From positions 1-38,356 of the forward strand of contig JAUNOP010000026.1 of the NCBI GenBank assembly GCA_030537135.1: a stretch of 38,356 nt of DNA, read 5' to 3'. The position numbers and the translations under genes are program-made. Position 1 is the first letter of the stretch. Each line of letters starts with the position of its first letter. The stretch is from Eubacteriales bacterium. Its GTDB lineage: Bacteria > Bacillota > Clostridia > Lachnospirales > Lachnospiraceae. This document shows positions 22,581 to 31,887 of the stretch, piece by piece. Under the pieces are notes generated by a model. That model was not told where the DNA came from. It made no database searches and was given only the letters and a program-made list of their open reading frames with translations.

Positions 22581-22750
22581 TGTGTGCGAACCTGTTAGAC
22601 GCAGCATTGCTCATGAACATTCACGGAAAACCCTTATGCATAAATCCCTGCGTGTGAACCTGTTAGACATACCATTGCTCATGCGGATTCACGGTAAACT
22701 TTCATGTACAAATACCTGAGCGTGAATGCGGCGGACAGCAGCATTATCTT
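22581..22750 (+). repeat. 68-bp tandem repeat, about 2.5 copies
   Basis: The motif CCTGTTAGAC occurs at 22591 and 22659, a 68-bp period, and GCATTGCTCATG and TTCACGG recur at corresponding positions. A third, diverged copy begins near 22721 (CGTGAATGCGGCGGAC). It lies just after the MBL gene, in the 378-bp gap before the glycosidase cluster. Confidence 0.75.
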
Positions 22751-22775
22751 AGAAAATGTCGGATTTGAAGAAAGA

Positions 22776-22816
22776 AATATCATGGCAAATAATGATCCGG
22801 GAAGGTAAAATATAAT
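22776..22816 (+). promoter_or_regulatory. Candidate regulatory site and -10 for the first GH78 gene
   Basis: TATAAT (22811-22816) lies 114 bp before the GH78 start with no good -35, as expected for an activator-dependent promoter. AATATCATGG (22776-22785) followed by ATGAT lies just upstream. The same pair of elements recurs upstream of the second GH78 gene (33471). It is a candidate AraC target. Confidence 0.35.
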
Positions 22817-22929
22817 CAGGTTGTAGAGGATAACACGTATGACACAGTTACAGTCTGACAAAAGCCTTGCCGGATTTTTTTATGGATTTGCAGTGACATG
22901 TGCCATTGGGTAAAAAAGGAGGACGCCAA

Positions 22930-25503
22930 ATGAAACTTACTGAGCTGAGGGTGAACCAGGTGACAGAGCCGATGGGATTCCAGATGAGTCCGCTTTCCTT
23001 TTACTGGAAGGTTGAGGAAGCGGGACAGGCAAAAAGGCAGCGCTCTGCGCGAATTGAAATTATGTCGGAAGAAGGACGCATTTTTGACAGCGGTGAGGAT
23101 GAGAAGGCAGACAGTCTGGATTATAGAGTAAATATAAAGCTGTGTCCCAGAACACGTTATACCTGGCGCGTGACAGTTACCGCAGATAATGGAGAGCGCG
23201 CGTTGGCAGAGAGCTGGTTTGAAACAGGAAAAATGGAAGAGAGCTGGATAGGAAAATGGATTACTCCGAATTTGGACGCTTCTGTTCAGCCGGTTCTTTT
23301 AAAAAGGGTGACATTAAAGCAGCTCCCTGAGAGAGCGAGGCTGTACATCTGCGGACTTGGAGTGTACGAATGCTATATAAACGGCAAAAAGGCAGGAAAA
23401 GAATATCTGGCGCCAGGATATCATTCCTATGATTTTCATCTCCAGACACAGACCTATGATGTGACAGAGTATTTAAAAGCTGGGGAAAATATACTTCAAA
23501 TCTGGCTCGGAGACGGATGGTTCAGAGGAAGATTGGGCTTTGACGGAGGGTATACCAATCTTTATGGGGACAGATGCTATGCTGTGTGCGAGCTGTATGT
23601 GCAGGAGGACAAAAAGTGGCGCATGGCAGCAGCGACAGACGAGAGCTGGCAGTGCAGGCCGTCTCCTGTTGTGTTCAGCAATATTTATGATGGAGAAATT
23701 TATGACGCCCGTCTGGAGGAATGCCTCAAGAGGGCAGAGGGCTGGGAGAAGGTAAGGCTTGAAGGACCGGAAAGGTGCGGCGCGCTTGGGGACAGGTATA
23801 GCCTTCCAGTGGTAAAGAAGGAGGAATTTGCGCCAGTAGAATGCATTCACACGCCAAAGGATGAGTTGGTTTTGGATTTCGGGCAGAATCTGACCGGATG
23901 GGTGGAGTTTGACTGCCATCTTCCGAAAGGAATGGGAGTTCGTCTTACAGCATCTGAAATTATGCAGGATGGCTGCTTTTATCATGAAAACCTGAGAACA
24001 GCAAAGACAGAATTTACCTACCTATCCAATGGAGAGTTATCACATGCCAGACCCCACTTTACTTTCTATGGATTTCGATATGTGAAGGTCGAATACCTGA
24101 ATGAGGAGGGAGAAATTCTCCCAAACACAGGTGTACAGGAAGCCTGGAGAATGGCTCCAAAAAACTTCAGAGCCTTTCATCTGCGCAGCGATTTTGACGA
24201 GACTGGAAGGATTGTGACAGGCAGTCAAAAGGTAAATCAGCTTTTCTCTAATGCAATGTGGGGACAAAAGGACAATTTTCTGGACGTTCCCACAGATTGC
24301 CCGCAAAGGGATGAGCGTTTGGGATGGACAGGGGATGCGCAGGTTTTTTCAGAGACAGCGTGCTATAACATGTATATGCCGGCCTTTTACAGAAAATATC
24401 TCTGGGATATGAGGGCAGAGCAGAGCATACTGGGAGGCTCTGTGCCAAATGTAGTTCCGCGGTTAAAGAAGGGGATGGTGGCAGAGCATGGTTCCTGTCC
24501 CTGGGCAGACGCAGGAGTTGTGATTCCGTGGAACGTATACCTGCATTATGGAAGCAAAACCCTGCTTGAGGAGTGCTATCCGGGAATGAAGGCGTGGGTG
24601 GACTGTGAGATAAAGAAGGAGGAGGCTCTTGGAGGCGCGCATTTAATAAAGGACGGCTTTCATTTTGCAGACTGGCTGGCTTTGGACAATCCGCAGCCAG
24701 GACCCTTTGGAGCAACAGACCCATTGTATATTGCAAGCGCGTACTATTATCGCTGTGCATTAAGTGTGTCCAGGGCAGCAGAGGCTCTTGACTATACAGA
24801 GGACGCAGGGCAGTATGGAAAGCTGGCAGAGGAGATTCTGGAGGCGATTGGGGAAAAATATTTTGACAAGGATGGACTTTGCGTGTGCCGTACGCAGACA
24901 GGCTCTGCGCTTGCGATTGCCTTTGAGCTGATTCCAGAAAGAGCAAGGAAGGGAGCGGAAGCAGAGGCGCTGCGTAAAAGAGTTGAGGAAAACAATGGAC
25001 ATTTGAACACAGGCTTTGTAGGAACAACCATCCTGTGTCCGGCTCTGACAATGGGAGGCTATCCAGAGACAGCGACAGATCTTCTTCTAAATGAGGATTT
25101 TCCGGGCTGGCTTTACTGCGTGAATCTTGGGGCAACCACTATCTGGGAGAGATGGGACTCTGTGCTTGCGGATGGACATATCAGCGAAGAGGGAATGAAC
25201 AGTCTGAACCATTACAGCTATGGAAGCATTGCAGCGTGGATGTACGGGGATATGTGCGGTATTCGTCCCCTGGAGCCGGGATTTAGAAGAGCCTGCCTTG
25301 CGCCCCACCCGGACAGACGACTTGGATTTGCCGAGTGCGAGCTGAATACCTCAGCAGGAAAATATAAGAGCAGCTGGAAATATAATGAAGACAATACAAT
25401 TACCTATGAAATAGAGATACCCTTTGGAGCAGAGGCCGAGTTTATTCTTGGCTCTGAGAGCAAAACATTGACTGCCGGATTCTATACATTTGTTCAGAAA
25501 TAA
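22930..25503 (+). CDS. GH78 alpha-L-rhamnosidase, 857 aa
   Basis: This enzyme removes terminal alpha-L-rhamnose from glycosides. An N-terminal Bac_rhamnosid_N-like domain contains ARLYICGLGVYECYINGKK. It is followed by the substrate-binding jelly roll and a catalytic six-hairpin barrel. The hallmark DCPQRDERLGWTGDAQ gives E462 as likely general acid, with D469 nearby. ATTIWERWDS gives E740 as likely general base. GMNSLNHYSYGS is also typical. There is no signal peptide, so it acts inside the cell. The start ATG 22930 follows AAAGGAGG; an in-frame ATG at 22900 is unsupported. It is the first gene of the glycosidase cluster and a diverged paralogue of the gene at 33543. Confidence 0.95.
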   Translation: MKLTELRVNQVTEPMGFQMSPLSFYWKVEEAGQAKRQRSARIEIMSEEGRIFDSGEDEKADSLDYRVNIKLCPRTRYTWRVTVTADNGERALAESWFETGKMEESWIGKWITPNLDASVQPVLLKRVTLKQLPERARLYICGLGVYECYINGKKAGKEYLAPGYHSYDFHLQTQTYDVTEYLKAGENILQIWLGDGWFRGRLGFDGGYTNLYGDRCYAVCELYVQEDKKWRMAAATDESWQCRPSPVVFSNIYDGEIYDARLEECLKRAEGWEKVRLEGPERCGALGDRYSLPVVKKEEFAPVECIHTPKDELVLDFGQNLTGWVEFDCHLPKGMGVRLTASEIMQDGCFYHENLRTAKTEFTYLSNGELSHARPHFTFYGFRYVKVEYLNEEGEILPNTGVQEAWRMAPKNFRAFHLRSDFDETGRIVTGSQKVNQLFSNAMWGQKDNFLDVPTDCPQRDERLGWTGDAQVFSETACYNMYMPAFYRKYLWDMRAEQSILGGSVPNVVPRLKKGMVAEHGSCPWADAGVVIPWNVYLHYGSKTLLEECYPGMKAWVDCEIKKEEALGGAHLIKDGFHFADWLALDNPQPGPFGATDPLYIASAYYYRCALSVSRAAEALDYTEDAGQYGKLAEEILEAIGEKYFDKDGLCVCRTQTGSALAIAFELIPERARKGAEAEALRKRVEENNGHLNTGFVGTTILCPALTMGGYPETATDLLLNEDFPGWLYCVNLGATTIWERWDSVLADGHISEEGMNSLNHYSYGSIAAWMYGDMCGIRPLEPGFRRACLAPHPDRRLGFAECELNTSAGKYKSSWKYNEDNTITYEIEIPFGAEAEFILGSESKTLTAGFYTFVQK

Positions 25504-25517
25504 AGTGGGCAGGTTAC

Positions 25518-25573
25518 GAGCAAGTAGCGAAGCGGACATCGTGCCCTATGGGTATTGCGAATATCCGCTTGAC
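25518..25573 (+). repeat. Dispersed AGCGAAGCGGA repeat, copy 2
   Basis: GAGCAAGTAGCGAAGCGGA starts the element and ATTGCGAATATCCGCTTGAC ends it, with about 18 nt between. AAGCGGA and TCCGCTT are perfect inverted arms. It occupies most of the gap between the first GH78 and the GH2 genes and is closest in sequence to copy 3. Confidence 0.75.
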
Positions 25574-25609
25574 TATGAGCATCAGAAAATAAAAGGAGGA
25601 AATCAAAAA

Positions 25610-28066
25610 ATGCTGGAACGCAGATACAATGACGAGTGGAAATTTTGGGTAGATAAGGATTCTTTTGCCCTTGTATGGAACATACCGGAAAATGCCAGGG
25701 AGGTGACGCTTCCTCATGATGCAATGATAGAAGCTCCCGCTGACCCAAACAGCTTAAATGGAGGAAATACAGGCTTCAGAAACGGAGATATTTATACCTA
25801 TGTGAAGCTTCTCTATGCTCCCGAGGAGTACAGAAATAAGACGATTTTTCTGAAGTTTGAGGGCGTGTACATGAATGCCCTGGTATATGTCAACGGTCAG
25901 CTTGCAGCCAAAAATCCAGGCGGCTACACAACCTTTTATGTGGAATTAAATCAGTTTCTCCGTTATGGACAGAACAATGAAATCCGTGTACAGGTGAGAA
26001 ATGGAGCAATGACAAACAGCCGCTGGTATTCAGGAAGCGGTATCTACAGAGACGTCTATCTTCTGGAAGCTGGACTTACATACCTTGTGCCAGAGGGAGT
26101 GCAGATAAAAACAGAAAATGCCAGTCAGGAGCTTGCAGTTCTCATGGTAAATACAGAGCTTAAGAACCGCAAAAGCTCTCCGGCTGAGCTGATTCTGGAG
26201 ACTACTATACAGAATAATGAAGGAGAAACCATTGCCTGTGACTGCACCTCTGTTGTACTCTTTGAGCAGGAGGAACGCAGAATGCCGCAGAGAATTGCAG
26301 TGGATGCACCGGTACTCTGGTCAGAGGATACGCCTGTTTTGTATACCTGTATAAGCCGCTTATATACAAAGGAAAACGGCGAAAAAGGCGCTCTTGTGGA
26401 CTCTAATACAGAGACCTTTGGAATTCGAACCCTTCAGGTAGATACCAGAAAAGGCTTTCAGGTAAATGGAAAGACAGTAAACCTAAGAGGCGCCTGCATT
26501 CATCATGACAGCGGGCTTCTGGGAGCCGCTACCTATGAGGACGCCCAGTATCGTCAGATCAGGCTCCTCAAGGAGGCCGGCTTTAATGCGATTCGTATGT
26601 CCCATCATCCCATGGCTCCTGCTATGCTGCGCGCCTGCGATGCTCTGGGTATGTATGTGATGGACGAGACCTTTGACATGTGGAACCGCTGTAAGTCCAA
26701 TTATGATTATGGTTTGTATTTTCAGGAATGGTGGGAAAAGGATGTGACCGCCATGGTGAGAAAGGATTACAACCATCCGTCTGTGGTTCTGTATTCTGTG
26801 GGAAATGAAATTCCGGAAATCGGCACAGACCATGGAGCCAGAACCTGCTATGATTTGTGTGCAAAGATAAAAGCCCTGGATGATACCAGGTTCACGCTTG
26901 CATCCATTAACGGCGTATTTGCGGCAGGAGACGCTGTGGGACAGATTATAGCGGATGTGGTTTCGGATCTGAGCAGCAAGGGAGAAATCGACGGAAATGT
27001 CAATGATTTTATGACCCTCATGGATGGGCATATGGATGAAATCGTCACGCACAGAACCATAGGGGAACGCCTGGAAAAGGCATGTGCTGCGACAGATATT
27101 GCAGGCTATAATTATATGACCGCGCGATATGAAATAGATGGACAGACCTATCCTAACCGTGTGATTGTGGGAAGCGAAACCTATCCGCCGGAGATTGCAA
27201 GAAACTGGGGAATTGTAAAGAGATGTCCGCATGTTATCGGAGATTTTACCTGGACAGGCTGGGATTATATTGGAGAAGCAGGAGTCGGAATTCCTGCTTA
27301 TCAGTGGGGAGAGGGCGGTTTTGGCGCGGGCTTCCCGGCTCAGCTGGCTTATTCAGGAGATTTGGATATCACAGGCTTTAGAAGGCCAGCCTCTTATTTC
27401 AGGGAGGTTGTGTTCGGACTTCGCAGGGAGCCATATATTGCTGTTCAGGATCCAAACAGATATGGTCAGACTTTGATTAAGACGCCGTGGGTGATCAGCG
27501 ACGCCATTTCCTCCTGGACATGGAGCGGATGCGAGGGAAAACCAGTAATTGTCGAGGTCTATGCGCCTGGAGCAGAGGCAGAGCTTCTGTGCAATGGAAG
27601 GTCTGTGGGAAGGAAAACAGCAGGAGAAGCAGCTGGCTTTAGAACCCTGTTTGAAACAGTGTATGAACCAGGAACTCTGACTGCTGTTGTATATGAAAAT
27701 GGAGAGGAAATCAGCCGCACAGAGCTTAGGACAGCAGGAGCAGAGCGTGTGCTTCATGTGAATGCAGAGAAGGATTATACCAGTGCAGAGGAGGGCGAAC
27801 TTCTTTATTTCCAGGTGGAAATCACTGACGAGAAGGGAGTTATTGTTACTGGGGAGGATGTAGTGCTTCATCTGAATATTTGCGAAGGCGCAGAGCCTCT
27901 GGGCTTTGGAAGCGGAGATCCTAAGCCTCTCTATAACTTTAATGAAGGTGTGACAAAGACCTTTAACGGCCGTGCGCAGATAATACTTAAGAAGACCAGG
28001 GGAGCAGAGCCGGTAAAGGTGCAAATCGAGTCAGAAAATGGGCTGCGTACAGAAGCAATCGTGTAA
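25610..28066 (+). CDS. GH2 beta-galactosidase-like glycosidase, 818 aa
   Basis: This is a retaining exo-glycosidase of family 2. A sugar-binding domain (TYVKLLYAPEEYRNKTIFLK, NSRWYSGSGIYRDVYL) is followed by an Ig-like domain and a TIM barrel with NLRGACIHHDSG and FNAIRMSHHP. E400 in YSVGNEIPE is the likely acid/base and E523 in IVGSETYPP the likely nucleophile. C-terminal Ig-like domains (EAELLCNGRSVGRK; ISFA-type segments) resemble DUF4982-containing members. There is no signal peptide. AAAGGAGG precedes ATG 25610; the frame is open upstream through the repeat. The exact substrate (beta-galactoside, glucuronide or other) cannot be read from the motifs. The GH3 gene follows after 12 bp. Confidence 0.93.
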   Translation: MLERRYNDEWKFWVDKDSFALVWNIPENAREVTLPHDAMIEAPADPNSLNGGNTGFRNGDIYTYVKLLYAPEEYRNKTIFLKFEGVYMNALVYVNGQLAAKNPGGYTTFYVELNQFLRYGQNNEIRVQVRNGAMTNSRWYSGSGIYRDVYLLEAGLTYLVPEGVQIKTENASQELAVLMVNTELKNRKSSPAELILETTIQNNEGETIACDCTSVVLFEQEERRMPQRIAVDAPVLWSEDTPVLYTCISRLYTKENGEKGALVDSNTETFGIRTLQVDTRKGFQVNGKTVNLRGACIHHDSGLLGAATYEDAQYRQIRLLKEAGFNAIRMSHHPMAPAMLRACDALGMYVMDETFDMWNRCKSNYDYGLYFQEWWEKDVTAMVRKDYNHPSVVLYSVGNEIPEIGTDHGARTCYDLCAKIKALDDTRFTLASINGVFAAGDAVGQIIADVVSDLSSKGEIDGNVNDFMTLMDGHMDEIVTHRTIGERLEKACAATDIAGYNYMTARYEIDGQTYPNRVIVGSETYPPEIARNWGIVKRCPHVIGDFTWTGWDYIGEAGVGIPAYQWGEGGFGAGFPAQLAYSGDLDITGFRRPASYFREVVFGLRREPYIAVQDPNRYGQTLIKTPWVISDAISSWTWSGCEGKPVIVEVYAPGAEAELLCNGRSVGRKTAGEAAGFRTLFETVYEPGTLTAVVYENGEEISRTELRTAGAERVLHVNAEKDYTSAEEGELLYFQVEITDEKGVIVTGEDVVLHLNICEGAEPLGFGSGDPKPLYNFNEGVTKTFNGRAQIILKKTRGAEPVKVQIESENGLRTEAIV

Positions 28067-28078
28067 AGGAGAAACGCT

Positions 28079-30295
28079 ATGAGCAGAAAATATGAAGACA
28101 GGATTCAGGAGCTATTAAATAAAATGACCCTCCAGGAAAAGGTCGGTCAGCTTCGCCAGTGCGGCCCCTCCCTGGTAGGAGCCTTTGAGGTAAGCTTTGA
28201 GGAGCTTTTGGACATGATGTTTGACGGGAGAATTACACAGGAGGAATTCGCACGCCTGATGGGAACTGCAAAGCAGGATTTCCGCGAGGATGACCTGAGA
28301 GATGGAAGGATTGGCTCCTATAATGGAATCGGAGATGCAGCAACAGCAAACCGTCTGCAAAAAATCGCGGTTACAGAGACGCGCCTTGGGATTCCGCTGC
28401 TCTTTGGCTATGATGTTATCCATGGCTTTCGTACAGTAACCCCGATTCCACTGGCAGAAAGCTGCGCCTGGGAGCCAGAGCTTTGGGAGCGTACAGGACG
28501 GATGGCAGCAGAAGAAGCAACTGCTGCCGGCGTTCATATGACCTTTGCTCCCATGGTGGATGTGTCCAAGGACGCCAGATGGGGACGTATAAGTGAGGGA
28601 GCTGGAGAGGACACTCTTCTTGCAGGCCTCTATGGCGCTGCAAAGGTACGGGGCTTTCAGGGAGACGATCTCTCTGCCGCAGATTCCATGGCTGCCTGTG
28701 TGAAGCACTTTGCCGCTTATGGGGCAGCAGAGGCAGGAAGAGATTATAACCGTGTGGATATGTCCATGCAGAGGCTGTGGGAGGAATACCTTCCCCCTTA
28801 TAAGGCATGTATAGAGGCAGGAGCAAGAGCGATTATGCCTGCGTTTAACGATATTAATGGAGTTCCCTGCTCTGTGAACGAGTGGCTTCTAAAGGAGGTG
28901 CTTCGTGAGAAGTGGGGCTTTGACGGAATGACAGTCAGCGACGCCAATGCTATTGCAGAGTGTGTGAACCACGGTGTGGCAAGGGACAGGGCAGAGGCGG
29001 CGGCTCTTGCCCTTGAGGCTGGAATGGACATGGATATGACCTCTGAGGTTTATATTGAGAACCTGGAGAAGCTGGTGACAGAGGGACAGGTAAAGGAGGA
29101 AAGTCTTGACCGTGCAGTTGCAGATATTTTGAGAATAAAATTCGAGCTGGGACTTTTTGACCATCCCTATCGCACAGATGAAGAAAGGCAGAGCCGCGCC
29201 ATGCTCAAGCCCAAGTACAGAAGCCTTGCAAGAGAGGCAGCTGTGAAATCCATGGTTCTTCTGAAAAACGACGCAGCTTCCGGCGAGATGCTGCTTCCTC
29301 TGGACAAATCAAAGAAAATCGCAGTATTTGGAGAGCTGGCGTCAAGCAAGAGTGAAATGACCGGAGCCTGGGCAATTGGAGCAGAAGGAAATGACTGCGT
29401 AAGCCTTACAGAGGCGCTTGAGGCAGAGGGAATCTTGTTTACATACACAGAGGGAATCTGCAACGGGAAGGTGGATAGAGGGGCAATAGAGGAAAATGCG
29501 GCGAATGCAGATGTTCTCCTTATTGCAATGGGCGAACACAAAGAAGAGAGCGGAGAGGCAGCGAGCAGGGCGGATATCTCGATTCCTGAAGTGCAAATGA
29601 AGCTTCTGGAAGCTCTTGCAGCTTTCTCAAAGCCTGTGGTTGTGCTTCTGTTTAATGGACGGCCTCTGACGCTCTCCAGAGTGCATGAAAAGGCGACTGC
29701 TGTTTTGGAGGCATGGCATCCGGGCGTGGAGGCAGGAAATGCTCTTGTGGACATTTTGTATGGAAAGGAAAATCCAAGCGGCAAGCTCACTGCAACCTTC
29801 CCCTTTGCTTCGGGTCAGTGTCCGATGTACTATGCGCACATGAACACAGGAAGACCAGGAGGAAAGTCAAAGTTTACTTCCAAGTACCTGGATACGCCCC
29901 TTGAACCGGTATATCCATTTGGATATGGTCTGAGCTATACCAGCTATGAATACCGAGACCTGAAGATTGAAAAGAAGGAAAAGGCGTTTTTGGTCTCTGT
30001 TTATGTAAAAAATGTCGGATCGCGTGCAGGAGAGGAGATTGTACAGTGCTATGTACAGGACAAGGCAGCAAAGCGTGTTCGCCCGGTGAAGCTTCTCAAG
30101 GCATTTGACAAGGTAAGACTGGAGGCAGGGGAAGAAAAGCAGGTCTGCTTTACAGTACCGTTTGAAGAGCTGGGATATTATGACTGGAACATGAAGTATG
30201 TGGTGGAAGACGGCGAGTTTGTGTTCTATGTGGGCAAGAATTCCAGCGACTGTCTGAATGCTTCGGTTATACTTGAAAGGAGCGAAAGGAGATGA
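28079..30295 (+). CDS. GH3 beta-glucosidase-like enzyme, 738 aa
   Basis: The order is a family 3 TIM barrel, an alpha/beta sandwich and a C-terminal Fn3-like domain. The nucleophile is D288 in MTVSDANAIAE. CVKHFAAYGA carries the conserved Lys-His pair that holds the sugar, and RWGRISEGAGEDTLL is typical. The Fn3-like end reads SRAGEEIVQCYVQDKAAKRV, then FELGYYDWNMKYVVEDGEF-like sequence. The length is standard and no signal peptide is seen. The start ATG 28079 follows AAAGGAG. It overlaps GH43 by 4 nt and is probably co-translated with it. Beta-glucosidase or beta-xylosidase activity is likely. Confidence 0.93.
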   Translation: MSRKYEDRIQELLNKMTLQEKVGQLRQCGPSLVGAFEVSFEELLDMMFDGRITQEEFARLMGTAKQDFREDDLRDGRIGSYNGIGDAATANRLQKIAVTETRLGIPLLFGYDVIHGFRTVTPIPLAESCAWEPELWERTGRMAAEEATAAGVHMTFAPMVDVSKDARWGRISEGAGEDTLLAGLYGAAKVRGFQGDDLSAADSMAACVKHFAAYGAAEAGRDYNRVDMSMQRLWEEYLPPYKACIEAGARAIMPAFNDINGVPCSVNEWLLKEVLREKWGFDGMTVSDANAIAECVNHGVARDRAEAAALALEAGMDMDMTSEVYIENLEKLVTEGQVKEESLDRAVADILRIKFELGLFDHPYRTDEERQSRAMLKPKYRSLAREAAVKSMVLLKNDAASGEMLLPLDKSKKIAVFGELASSKSEMTGAWAIGAEGNDCVSLTEALEAEGILFTYTEGICNGKVDRGAIEENAANADVLLIAMGEHKEESGEAASRADISIPEVQMKLLEALAAFSKPVVVLLFNGRPLTLSRVHEKATAVLEAWHPGVEAGNALVDILYGKENPSGKLTATFPFASGQCPMYYAHMNTGRPGGKSKFTSKYLDTPLEPVYPFGYGLSYTSYEYRDLKIEKKEKAFLVSVYVKNVGSRAGEEIVQCYVQDKAAKRVRPVKLLKAFDKVRLEAGEEKQVCFTVPFEELGYYDWNMKYVVEDGEFVFYVGKNSSDCLNASVILERSERR

Positions 30296-31776
30296 AAAAG
30301 GCAGCGTTTAATCCGTATCTTCCATTTTGGGAGACAGTTCCAGACGCAGAACCGCATGTATTTGGAAATCGTTTGTATATTTATGGAAGCCATGATAAAC
30401 GTAAGGGAACTTCCTTTTGCGAGGATGATTATGTATGCTGGAGCGCGCCTGTAGATGACCTGGGAAACTGGCGCTGTGAAGGCGTTATCTACACAAAGCA
30501 GCAGGATCCCTTAAACGGCGCGCCCTATGAGGGCGAGCTTCCAGACGCAGAGAGCGGCATGGGAACAGAAGAAAATCCGCATCTTCTCTATGCGCCTGAT
30601 GTGACACAGGGAAAGGATGGCCGCTATTATCTCTATTATGCACTGGATTTTACAGGCCTTGTGTCTGTGGCTGTGTGCGATACGCCTGCCGGAAAATATG
30701 AGTTTTACGAGTTTGTGCGCAGAGAGGATGGAACTATTCCAAGGGTCGGCAGATGGTTTGACCCGGCCATTCTCTGTGAAGAGAGCGGAGTGTATCTGTA
30801 CTATGGCTTTGCCCCTGCCTTCAAGTTCCCAGGAATGGAAAACATTGTTTTTCCAGGCAGCATGATGGTAAGGCTAGCAGACGACATGCACACGATTATC
30901 AGCGATCCGGTGTGCGTGGCAAACGGAGTGGACACGGCAAAGGGAACGGATTATGAGGAGCATCCCTTTTTTGAGGCGTCGAGCATCCGAAAAATCGGGG
31001 ATTGGTATTATTTTGTGTATTCCAGCCTTCAGGGAAATGAACTCTGCTATGGCATGGCCAAAACGCCGGAGGGACCGTTTGCATACAAGGGCGTGATTGT
31101 CTCTAACGGAGATATGGGATATCAGGGAAACACGCTTCCTGTTAATTACATGGGAAACAACCATGGAGGTCTTGTAGTAATCGGAAATAAAACCTATATT
31201 TTCGGACACAGACATACCCATGGAACACAGTTTTCCAGACAGGGTACAGCAGAGGAGGTAACAATTCTTCCTGATGGAACTATTTTGCAGACAGAGCTTA
31301 CAAGCTGCGGCTTAAATGGAGGCCCTCTTCCTGCAAGGGGAATCTATCAGAGCTATATTGCCTGCCACCTTACACAGGGAGACAGAACCAAGGTGGGAAA
31401 TGCCATGATGACAGGTCCTGGAGAGGGCGCACCGGTGATTCCGGATGACATGCCGTATATTACTGAGGAGGCGGATAAGGGCGGCGAAAAGGGCTTAAAG
31501 CCTTATATCTACAATCTTCAGACGGGAGCTTTGGCAGGCTTTAAATATTTTTCATTTGACGGGACAGAGAATAAAATCTGTGCAGAATTCAGGGGAAGAG
31601 GAATTGTGGAGGCAATTCTTGACGCTCCTGACAGGGAAGCCTTTGCAGAGCTTTATGTAGACAGCAGAGAGTGGAGCAGGCCATGGGCCGTCTTTTCCGA
31701 AATAAGCGGACGACATGCCCTGTATTTCAGGGTCAAGGAAGGATGCGTGGATTTTGCATCCTTTACAATAGATTAG
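30292..31776 (+). CDS. GH43-like glycosidase with C-terminal beta-sandwich, 494 aa
   Basis: This is a five-bladed propeller enzyme of family 43. The candidate catalytic triad is visible: D18 (VPDAEPHVFGNRLYIYGSHD, general base), D157 (RWFDPAILCE) and E228 (HPFFEASSIRKIGDWYY, general acid). After the propeller, residues about 400-494 (KPYIYNLQTGALAGFKYFSF onward) form a beta-rich domain resembling a CBM6-type carbohydrate-binding module. Family members remove arabinose or xylose, and some galactose. No signal peptide is seen. ATG 30292 overlaps the GH3 stop in ATGA. Confidence 0.9.
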   Translation: MKKAAFNPYLPFWETVPDAEPHVFGNRLYIYGSHDKRKGTSFCEDDYVCWSAPVDDLGNWRCEGVIYTKQQDPLNGAPYEGELPDAESGMGTEENPHLLYAPDVTQGKDGRYYLYYALDFTGLVSVAVCDTPAGKYEFYEFVRREDGTIPRVGRWFDPAILCEESGVYLYYGFAPAFKFPGMENIVFPGSMMVRLADDMHTIISDPVCVANGVDTAKGTDYEEHPFFEASSIRKIGDWYYFVYSSLQGNELCYGMAKTPEGPFAYKGVIVSNGDMGYQGNTLPVNYMGNNHGGLVVIGNKTYIFGHRHTHGTQFSRQGTAEEVTILPDGTILQTELTSCGLNGGPLPARGIYQSYIACHLTQGDRTKVGNAMMTGPGEGAPVIPDDMPYITEEADKGGEKGLKPYIYNLQTGALAGFKYFSFDGTENKICAEFRGRGIVEAILDAPDREAFAELYVDSREWSRPWAVFSEISGRHALYFRVKEGCVDFASFTID

Positions 31777-31835
31777 ACAGAAGACAGATTGTTGTTTTCC
31801 TGTTAAGACAGAGACAAGGGGGCTGTAAAACGATA

Positions 31836-31878
31836 AAAAGAGTGCTGCCGCTCATAGCCAGACGCTGTGAGCGGCAGC
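31836..31878 (-). terminator. Terminator between GH43 and AraC-family genes
   Basis: GCTGCCGCTCA (31844-31854) and TGAGCGGCAGC (31868-31878) form a perfect 11-bp stem with a 13-nt loop. On the minus strand it is followed by ACTCTTTTTATCG, so it terminates the regulator gene. It may also stop GH43 transcripts. Confidence 0.75.
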
Positions 31879-31887
31879 ATTGTCGCT

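Noticed and set aside
16045-22750. CRISPR array suggested by the tandem repeats at 16045, 20590 and 22581
   Set aside because: Units follow one another without unique spacers, copy numbers are two to three, and no cas gene is present.
24248-25135. Long minus-strand ORF within the first GH78 gene
   Set aside because: It is antisense to a well-supported enzyme, is rich in Ser, Pro and Leu as expected from the opposite strand, and has no family.
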